This document shows, piece after piece, positions 58,042-64,000 of a stretch of DNA of 64,000 bases. Each line of letters starts with the position of its first letter. The stretch's first letter is position 1. The notes under the pieces were generated by a model that was given only the letters and a program-made list of their open reading frames with translations, searched no databases and was not told the DNA's origin. The stretch is from Novosphingobium guangzhouense. GTDB lineage: Bacteria > Pseudomonadota > Alphaproteobacteria > Sphingomonadales > Sphingomonadaceae. The DNA is taken from positions 124,001 to 188,000 of the forward strand of contig NZ_LYMM01000040.1 of the NCBI RefSeq assembly GCF_002896965.1, given 5' to 3'. A program made the translations under genes and the position numbers.

Positions 58042-59343
58042 TCAGACGGCCGAAGCCGGGGCGGCGGGGACGGAAAGCTGCGCTTCGTCATCCTTGCCGA
58101 GCACGGCTTCGGTGATCGAGAACGGCAGCGGCAGCGGCTTCTCGATGGCCGAAACCACCGGGATGATGATCAGGAAGTGCGCGAAGTAGTAAAGCGCCGC
58201 CAGCTGGCTGAACATCACGTAAGGCTCCGCCGCCGGAGCGCCGCCGCAGTAGAACAGCACCGCCATCGCCGGGATCAGGCCGAAGAAGAAGAACTTGCGG
58301 TACAGCGGGCGATAGCCGCCCGAACGCACCGGCGACTTGTCCAGCCAGGGCAGGAAGAACCACACCAGGATCGCGCCGAACATGGCGAGCACGCCCATCA
58401 GCTTGGCCGGGATGAAGAAGAAGTCCTGCGTGAAGGCGCGAAGGATCGCGTAGAACGGCCAGAAGTACCATTCGGGCACGATATGCGCCGGCGTGCTCAT
58501 CGGGTTGGCCGGAATGTAGTTGTCCGGGTGGCCCAGCGCGTTGGGGAAGTAGAACACCGCGATCGCGAAGAGGATCGCGAAGACGCCGATCGCCCAGCCG
58601 TCCTTGGCCACATAGAAGGGATAGAACGGCACCGTGTCCGAGCTGGACTTCACTTCCACGCCGGTCGGGTTCGACGAGCCGGGAATGTGCAGCGCCCAGA
58701 TGTGCAGGATCACCACGCCCAGGATCACAAACGGCAGCAGGTAGTGGAGCGAGAAGAAGCGGTTGAGCGCGGCGTTATCAGGCGCGAAACCGCCCAGCAG
58801 CCACTGCTGCAGCGGCTCGCCCACGAAGGGGATCGCGCCGAACAGGCCGGTGATGACCTTGGCGCCCCAGAAGCTCATCTGGCCCCAGGGAAGGACGTAG
58901 CCCATGAAGGCGGTGGCCATCATCAGCAGGAAGATCACCACGCCCAGCAGCCACACCATTTCGCGCGGCGCCTTGTATGAACCGTAGTAGAAGCCGCGGA
59001 AAATGTGGATGTAGATGACGACGAAGAAGGCCGAGGCGCCGTTGGCATGCGCATAGCGCATCAGCCAGCCCCAGTTCACATCGCGCACGGTCATTTCGAT
59101 TGTGTCGAACGCCACGGCAGTGTTGGCCGCATAGTGCATGGCCATGACGATGCCGGTGACGATCTGCAGCACGAGGCAGAGCCCCGCCAGGAAACCGAAG
59201 TTCCAGAAATAGTTGAGGTTGCGCGGCACTTCATAGCCGCCACCCACTGCGTTGTAGACGAGGCGCGGGATCGGCAGCCGGTCGTCCATCCACTTCATGA
59301 AGGGATGCGCGGGGGTATAGTGCTTTACCCAGGGAAAGCTCAT
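58042..59343 (-). CDS. petB: Cytochrome b (bc1 complex)
   Basis: 433 residues, eight membrane helices. Heme ligand histidines lie in helices B and D (MAMHYAANTAV, MRYAHANGASAFFVVIYIHI; SLHYLLPFVILGVVILHIWA). Quinol-site PEWYF is in IVPEWYFWPFYAILRAFTQD, and the ef loop follows. It oxidises ubiquinol at Qo and reduces it at Qi. Start ATG 59343, 23 bp after the Rieske stop. C-terminus has an Ala/Pro extension (LSVPAAPASAV). Confidence 0.97.
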   Translation of the reverse strand: MSFPWVKHYTPAHPFMKWMDDRLPIPRLVYNAVGGGYEVPRNLNYFWNFGFLAGLCLVLQIVTGIVMAMHYAANTAVAFDTIEMTVRDVNWGWLMRYAHANGASAFFVVIYIHIFRGFYYGSYKAPREMVWLLGVVIFLLMMATAFMGYVLPWGQMSFWGAKVITGLFGAIPFVGEPLQQWLLGGFAPDNAALNRFFSLHYLLPFVILGVVILHIWALHIPGSSNPTGVEVKSSSDTVPFYPFYVAKDGWAIGVFAILFAIAVFYFPNALGHPDNYIPANPMSTPAHIVPEWYFWPFYAILRAFTQDFFFIPAKLMGVLAMFGAILVWFFLPWLDKSPVRSGGYRPLYRKFFFFGLIPAMAVLFYCGGAPAAEPYVMFSQLAALYYFAHFLIIIPVVSAIEKPLPLPFSITEAVLGKDDEAQLSVPAAPASAV

Positions 59344-59366
59344 GTTCTTGATCCTCTCTCTTGGGC

Positions 59367-59900
59367 TCAGCCGATCTTGACGACGGTGTCGGAGCTGAAG
59401 GTGTAGTCCGGAACCTCAAGGTTCTTGGGCGCGGGGCCCTTACGGATACGGGCGGCGGTGTCATACGACGAACCGTGGCAGGGGCAGAAGTAGCCGCCGA
59501 ACTCACCCTTCACTTCACCCTCGCCGGCGCCGAGCGGCACACAGCCCAGGTGGGTGCAGACACCCATGGTGATGAGCCAGTTTTCCTTGCCTTCCTTGGT
59601 GCGCTCTTCCAGCGTCTGGGGATCGCGCAGCGAGGACGCGTCGACCGCGTTCGCCTCGGCGATTTCCTTGGGCGTCAGGTTGCGCACGAAGACCGGCTGC
59701 TTGCGAAATACCGCCTTGATCGCCTGGCCGGGCTGGATAGCCGAGATATCAATTTCGGTGGAAGATGCCGCGAGAACATCGGCCGATGCCGACATCTGGC
59801 TCACGAGCGGGACGACGATCCCGATTCCTGCAACGCCTGCAGCGCTGACTGCGGCGATGTTGATGAAATCGCGCCGCCTTACGCCCTCTGTTTCTGCCAT
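59367..59900 (-). CDS. petA: Rieske iron-sulfur subunit (bc1 complex)
   Basis: 177 residues from ATG 59900. A twin-arginine signal anchor (MAETEGVRRRDFINIAAVSA) precedes a flexible hinge and the Rieske domain with [2Fe-2S] ligands in GVCTHLGCVPLG and YFCPCHGSSYDTA. First gene of petABC. The frame is open to 60071, but the twin-arginine N-terminus fixes the start. Confidence 0.96.
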   Translation of the reverse strand: MAETEGVRRRDFINIAAVSAAGVAGIGIVVPLVSQMSASADVLAASSTEIDISAIQPGQAIKAVFRKQPVFVRNLTPKEIAEANAVDASSLRDPQTLEERTKEGKENWLITMGVCTHLGCVPLGAGEGEVKGEFGGYFCPCHGSSYDTAARIRKGPAPKNLEVPDYTFSSDTVVKIG

Positions 59901-60071
59901 GTTTGCCCTTGCCTTGCTTTCGACAACCCTCTCTGCCGGAGGTGCGGCAGGAGGTCTATCAGACCGAATGGTATCCTGGTATCCCCCGTGCCGGCTCACG
60001 AAACATGGGCCAAAACCCATGAATCTCCCGACTTTGGGGTTTCTGTTATACAGGAACGTCGGCCCTGCCAA

Positions 60072-60089
60072 CCTTGATTTTGGTCAAGG
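60072..60089. promoter_or_regulatory. FNR-like box upstream of petABC
   Basis: CCTTGATTTTGGTCAAGG contains TTGAT-N4-GTCAA, one base off the FNR consensus TTGAT-N4-ATCAA, and is a 6-bp-arm dyad. It is 172 bp upstream of the Rieske start and between it and the upstream pgeF gene. A CRP/FNR-family regulator such as FnrL is the candidate binder. Confidence 0.6.
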
Positions 60090-60154
60090 CAAGGTACTGT
60101 AACAGGCTGAAATCGGGTGAGCGGGAAGTAAATTGCTGCCCGATGGGCGGTGAA

Positions 60155-60934
60155 CTATAGGCCGATCAGGGAAATCTGCCGCCCGTAGCTCAGCTCGCCC
60201 CGGTGAGTTGCGCGGCGGAACGAATAGAACCGCTCCGTCTCGGCATACGTATCCATCCGAAGCCCCTCGACGCGGCTAATCCCCGCAAGACGCAGGCGAC
60301 ACAGGACATAGCCTTCAAGATCGAACTGAAAATGGTCCGTTCGCCCTTCCCGGAAGAAGCGCGCATTGGGCAGATCGTCGGTCAGGAAACGCTCACGGAA
60401 GGCAGCGTCGACTTCGTAGGAGTCCTGCGCGATGCATGGCCCTACCGCCGCCACGATACTTGTCCGGCGGGCGCCCAGCGCCTCCATGGCCGCGATCGTG
60501 GAATCGGTGATGCCGCCGATCGCACCGCGCCATCCGGCATGGGCCGCGCCGATCACCCCCGCCTCACGATCGGCGAAGAGCACCGGCGCGCAGTCTGCGG
60601 TGAGGATGCCCAGCACCGCGCCGGGACGATCGGTGACGATGGCGTCGGCCTTGGGCCGCTGATCGACCGGGGCGTCCTCCGGCCACGGTTCGCCGCCCAG
60701 CGTGACGCAATCGGCCGAGTGGACCTGATAGACCGTGACCAGCCGCGCGCCCGGAAGCACCGCGCCGGCCGCCAGCGCGCGGTTGCGCTCGACAAGATCA
60801 AGGTCATCGCCCGATCCGCGCCCGACGTTGAGGCCCGCGACCTCACCCTCGCTGACACCACCACGGCGGCCGAGGAAGCCATGGGGAATACCATCAAGCA
60901 AGGTAGCGCGATTGACTTCTACCGATTCAGCCAA
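60155..60934 (-). CDS. pgeF: Laccase-domain purine nucleoside/peptidoglycan editing protein PgeF (YfiH family)
   Basis: 259 residues from TTG 60934. Motifs: GFLGRRGGVSEGEVAGLNVG, TVYQVHSADCV (metal His), GILTADCAPVLFADREAGVI and IGAAHAGWRGAIGGI (Cys/His metal site), VAAVGPCIAQDSYEV. Family members have purine-nucleoside or polyphenol activity, and E. coli PgeF edits wrongly made cell-wall precursors. The start overlaps the pepN stop (8 bp), so it is translated with it. Confidence 0.92.
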   Translation of the reverse strand: MAESVEVNRATLLDGIPHGFLGRRGGVSEGEVAGLNVGRGSGDDLDLVERNRALAAGAVLPGARLVTVYQVHSADCVTLGGEPWPEDAPVDQRPKADAIVTDRPGAVLGILTADCAPVLFADREAGVIGAAHAGWRGAIGGITDSTIAAMEALGARRTSIVAAVGPCIAQDSYEVDAAFRERFLTDDLPNARFFREGRTDHFQFDLEGYVLCRLRLAGISRVEGLRMDTYAETERFYSFRRATHRGELSYGRQISLIGL

Positions 60935-63581
60935 GGGACTTGGACACCTGTTCGCGCACGTCGCGCGAAAGTTCGGGCATCGCGGCGATCCGCTCCAGTT
61001 CGGCGCGCATCATCGCGGCGCGGACCGGCTCGATCCGGCGCCAGCGACCCAGCGAGGGCACGAAGCGTGCCGCCGTCTGCGCGTTGATCGGGTCAAGCCG
61101 GCGGATCAGGTCGCCGATCATGCGATAACCCTCGCCGCTTTCGTCATGGAACGCGCGCGGGTTGACCGCCGCCGCCATGTAGAGCGCGCGCACGCGGTTG
61201 GGGTTGGTCATGGTGAAGTCCGGGTGCTTGGCCAGCGCCGCGATATGCTCCAGCACCTTCGGGTTCAGCGCACCCGCCTGCAGCGAGAACCACTTGTCGA
61301 TGACAAGCGCATTGCCCTCGTAGCGATCGTGGAAATCGGCCAGCGCGGTTTCACGTTCGGGCGCATCGAGGCTGGCGAGGACCATGAGCGCGCCCTGACG
61401 GTCGGTCATGTTGTCGGCCGCATTGTACTGCGCGAAAGCACGGCGCGCGCCCTCTGCCGGATCGCCCGAGGCGATGAGCACCAGCGCCTGAGTCTTGATC
61501 TTGCGGGCGCCGCGGGCCGCTGCCTCGCGCGAATAGGGCACGGCCACCGCGCGGTCGTGCAGGACTTTGAGCGGCCCGGCCAGTTCCCGGCCCAGCCATG
61601 CCTTCAGCGCCTCGCGCTCGGCATGGATCGCGCCGGGGTCCGACACCGCCAGCTGTTCGGCAAGGTAGGTCTCGGCGGGCAGGATCATCAGTTCGCCGCG
61701 CATCAGGTCGTCAAGCGCCGGGTCGGCGATCACCGCACCGTAAGCCGCGCCGATCGCCGCGCGGCCCTCATCGCGCGCGGCGTCGTCAAGCTTGCCCGAA
61801 ACCGCTGCGACAAGGTGCTGGACGACAAGGCCCTGCATCGCCTCGTAGCGGGCGAAGGGATCGTCGTCATGCGCTGCCAGGAACACGAGGTCTGCACTGT
61901 CCCGCTCGAACTCGATCGCGACGGGGGCGGAGAAGCCGCGGTTGATAGACAGCACCGGCGGATGGGCGAAGCCATCGAAGGTGAAGGTGTCGCTCGCCTT
62001 GTCGAAGACGATCAGCTGCTCGCCCGAATGGGTGCCGGTTTCGCGGTCGAACAGGGCAACGCGCAAGGGGATCGGCATGGCCTGCTTTTCGGGCTGTCCG
62101 GGCGTTGCAGGTACGGACTGGGTGAGCGTGAGTACCGCCTGAGTGCCGTTGTGTACCAGTTGTGCGGCAACCTGCGGCGTGCCTGCCTGCGAGTACCAGA
62201 GGCGGAATTGCGCAAGGTCCAGCCCGGCGCCGTCCTCGATCGCCTTGACGAAGTCCTCGCAGGTGGCGGCTTCTCCGTCATGGCGGTCGAAATAGAGGTC
62301 GGTGCCCTGGCGGAACCGTTCCACGCCCGCCATGGTGCGCATCATGCGGATCACCTCGGCGCCCTTGTTATAGACGGTTGCGGTGTAGAAGTTGCTGATT
62401 TCCTGATAGGAATCGGGACGGATCGGATGGGCCAGCGGGCCGGAATCCTCAGGGAACTGGGCGATCCGCAGGACGCGCACGTCCTCGATCCGCTTGACCG
62501 CCTCGCTGCCCATGTCGGCGCTGAACAGCTGATCGCGAAGGACGGTGAAACCTTCCTTGAGGCTCAGCTGGAACCAGTCACGACAGGTTACGCGATTGCC
62601 CGACCAGTTGTGGAAGTATTCGTGGCCGATCACCCCCTCTACCGCATCGTAATCGCCGTCGGTCGCCGTCTCGGGGTCGGCAAGGACGTAGCGGGTATTG
62701 AAGATATTGAGGCCCTTGTTCTCCATCGCACCCATGTTGTAGTCGGACACGGCGACGATATTGAACAGATCAAGGTCGTATTCGCGGCCGAATGCTTCCT
62801 CGTCCCACTTCATCGAATTGATCAGCGAATCCATCGCGTGCTGAGTGCGGTCCTCATCCCCCGGCCGGACCCAGATGTTGAGGTCCACCTTGCGGCCGCC
62901 CATCGTCGTGAAGTGCGCGGCGTTGGCCACCAGATCGCCCGCCACCAGCGCGAAGAGGTAGCTCGGCTTGGGCCAGGGATCGTGCCATTCGGCCCAGTGC
63001 GCACCATCTTCGCCATCGCCGCTGGCAGTGCAGTTGCCGTTGGCGAGAAGGATAGGGAACTGCGCCTTCGGCCCGCTCATCCGCACGGTGTAGGTGGACA
63101 GCACATCCGGCCGGTCGGGGAAGAAGGTGATACGGCGGAACCCTTCCGCCTCGCACTGGGTACAGAGCATCCCGCCCGAGGCGTACAGGCCCATGAGCTG
63201 GCTGTTCGTGGCCGGATTGAGCGCGGTTTCAACCTCGACCACATGCGTATCGCCGCTCAGTTCCACGAGCAGGTCGGAGCCGTCGAGCCGCCAGTCGTTG
63301 ACGTCCTTCCCGTCCACCCGGACCGCCAGCGGCGCGATCTGGTCACCGTTGAGACGCAGGGTGGAAGCCCCGTTTCCTGCGGCGTTGCGGTTGACCGACA
63401 GCTTGGCGGTGACATGCGTGGCATCAAGGCCGAGGCGGAAATCGAGCGCGACTTCGGGCACCAGCCATGCGGGCGGCAGGTAATCCTCGCGTCGGATCAC
63501 CGGGGGCGCTGCGGGCGGCGGCGCGGCGTCGGCGATCTGGGTGTTCTCGACGGGCTCGGAAGGTCTGCTGGCGATATCCAT
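60927..63581 (-). CDS. pepN: Aminopeptidase N (M1 family)
   Basis: 884 residues. N-terminal beta domain, then catalytic thermolysin-like domain with the substrate loop DYNMGAMENKGLNIFNTRYV (GAMEN) and zinc motif VIGHEYFHNWSGNRVTCRDW (HExxH, third Glu in LKEGFTVLRDQ), followed by the alpha-helical C-terminal domain. Broad-specificity removal of N-terminal residues in the cytoplasm. Length matches proteobacterial PepN. It is divergent from the partial gene at 63691. Confidence 0.95.
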   Translation of the reverse strand: MDIASRPSEPVENTQIADAAPPPAAPPVIRREDYLPPAWLVPEVALDFRLGLDATHVTAKLSVNRNAAGNGASTLRLNGDQIAPLAVRVDGKDVNDWRLDGSDLLVELSGDTHVVEVETALNPATNSQLMGLYASGGMLCTQCEAEGFRRITFFPDRPDVLSTYTVRMSGPKAQFPILLANGNCTASGDGEDGAHWAEWHDPWPKPSYLFALVAGDLVANAAHFTTMGGRKVDLNIWVRPGDEDRTQHAMDSLINSMKWDEEAFGREYDLDLFNIVAVSDYNMGAMENKGLNIFNTRYVLADPETATDGDYDAVEGVIGHEYFHNWSGNRVTCRDWFQLSLKEGFTVLRDQLFSADMGSEAVKRIEDVRVLRIAQFPEDSGPLAHPIRPDSYQEISNFYTATVYNKGAEVIRMMRTMAGVERFRQGTDLYFDRHDGEAATCEDFVKAIEDGAGLDLAQFRLWYSQAGTPQVAAQLVHNGTQAVLTLTQSVPATPGQPEKQAMPIPLRVALFDRETGTHSGEQLIVFDKASDTFTFDGFAHPPVLSINRGFSAPVAIEFERDSADLVFLAAHDDDPFARYEAMQGLVVQHLVAAVSGKLDDAARDEGRAAIGAAYGAVIADPALDDLMRGELMILPAETYLAEQLAVSDPGAIHAEREALKAWLGRELAGPLKVLHDRAVAVPYSREAAARGARKIKTQALVLIASGDPAEGARRAFAQYNAADNMTDRQGALMVLASLDAPERETALADFHDRYEGNALVIDKWFSLQAGALNPKVLEHIAALAKHPDFTMTNPNRVRALYMAAAVNPRAFHDESGEGYRMIGDLIRRLDPINAQTAARFVPSLGRWRRIEPVRAAMMRAELERIAAMPELSRDVREQVSKSLG

Positions 63582-63690
63582 GCCTGTTACTTAGAGCGTC
63601 GGCAGCCGATTGCCAGCCGGGGAATCGTCATAGTCGGTCAGGCTGCGGGCGGGGTGGGCATGATGCGAGACCTCGGCTAGTTAGCTTGCC

Positions 63691-64000
63691 ATGCGCCGCC
63701 TGTTCATCTTCGGTCTCGGCTATACCGCCGGTTTCATCGCCACGCTGTTCGAGGCGCAGGGCTGGGAAGTGATCTCCACCGGCAGCGAGGGCACCCTTGC
63801 CTTCGACGACGAGGGCAGCGTTCGGCTGGCTCTGGCGGATGCGGATCACGTCCTCTCCTGCGTCCCGCCGGGCAGCGAAGGGCGCGGCGAGCCGCTGGAT
63901 TTCGTGCTCGAACGCTATGGGAATGCGCTGAAAGGGAAGGCGCTTTCGTATCTCTCCTCCACCGGGGTCTACGGCGACACCGGAGGGGCCTGGGTGGACG
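63691..64000 (+). CDS. NAD(P)-binding protein, YeeZ/SDR-like, N-terminal part (cut by window end)
   Basis: 103 residues visible. RRLFIFGLGYTAGFIATLFE is a dinucleotide-binding GxGxxx fold; HVLSCVPPGSEGRGEPLDFV and LSYLSSTGVYGDTGGAWVD (SSTGVYG active-site-like) resemble atypical extended SDR proteins related to nucleoside-diphosphate-sugar epimerases (YeeZ group). Function unknown; the rest lies outside the window. GCTTGCC precedes the ATG without a strong ribosome site. Confidence 0.78.
   Translation, partial: MRRLFIFGLGYTAGFIATLFEAQGWEVISTGSEGTLAFDDEGSVRLALADADHVLSCVPPGSEGRGEPLDFVLERYGNALKGKALSYLSSTGVYGDTGGAWVD

Noticed and set aside
60735..63680. 981-codon plus-strand open frame opposite pepN
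   Set aside because: Same shadow effect; pepN on the other strand has all M1 motifs.

Overview
The window looks like chromosome of a high-GC alphaproteobacterium of the family Sphingomonadaceae, with a Novosphingobium- or Sphingomonas-type organism most likely. This rests on the split methionine synthase behind an ArsR-methyltransferase fusion, the petABC bc1 operon, sphingomonad-style transporter and transpeptidase genes, EcfG-type promoter signatures and strong GC bias. The species call is inference; no rRNA is present.

Layout. 1-17 kb is housekeeping: the end of a TonB receptor, NAD synthase, a methionine operon (ArsR-methyltransferase regulator, metF, two-part metH with a GNAT gene inside) behind a perfect palindromic operator, recQ, an L,D-transpeptidase, a DMT transporter and aconitase with a textbook terminator. 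17-28.5 kb is a decayed zone: a broken acyltransferase, then about 10 kb of layered IS debris (IS1380, IS66, IS110, IS256, IS5 and IS3 types, a Tn3-type resolvase end). Inside it lie an intact UDP-glucuronate epimerase-like gene and a non-functional fusion of two sugar-nucleotide dehydrogenases. 28.5-38.2 kb is stress and sugar metabolism: Nudix hydrolase, 6-phosphogluconolactonase, Dps, phosphomannomutase, mannose-1-P guanylyltransferase, and an otsB-GH15-otsA trehalose operon behind a GGAAC-N16-CGTT general-stress promoter.

38.2-50.9 kb is a one-strand exopolysaccharide cluster (read right to left): O-antigen ligase/polymerase-like protein, Wzc-type co-polymerase/tyrosine kinase, an exported unknown, pyruvyl transferase, Wzx flippase, secreted glycoside hydrolase, two GT4 glycosyltransferases and a second polymerase-like membrane protein. 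The initiating transferase and the outer-membrane exporter are not in the window. The neighbouring Pmm and ManC could supply GDP-mannose.

51.2-54.9 kb is a degraded integrative island abutting a tRNA-Gly(TCC): an IS21 remnant, a short sce7726-like protein, and a tyrosine integrase cleanly split by an IS3-family element whose 4-bp target duplication is still visible. 55-64 kb returns to backbone: malonyl-CoA decarboxylase, adenine phosphoribosyltransferase, the petABC operon with an FNR-like box upstream, a laccase-domain PgeF, aminopeptidase N, and the start of an NAD-binding protein.

I found no CRISPR array, toxin-antitoxin or defence island, and no clearly new multi-gene system. The most unusual items are the ArsR operator overlapping a near-leaderless start, the NAD synthase lacking its usual glutaminase cysteine, the chimeric dehydrogenase, and the reconstructable integrase.
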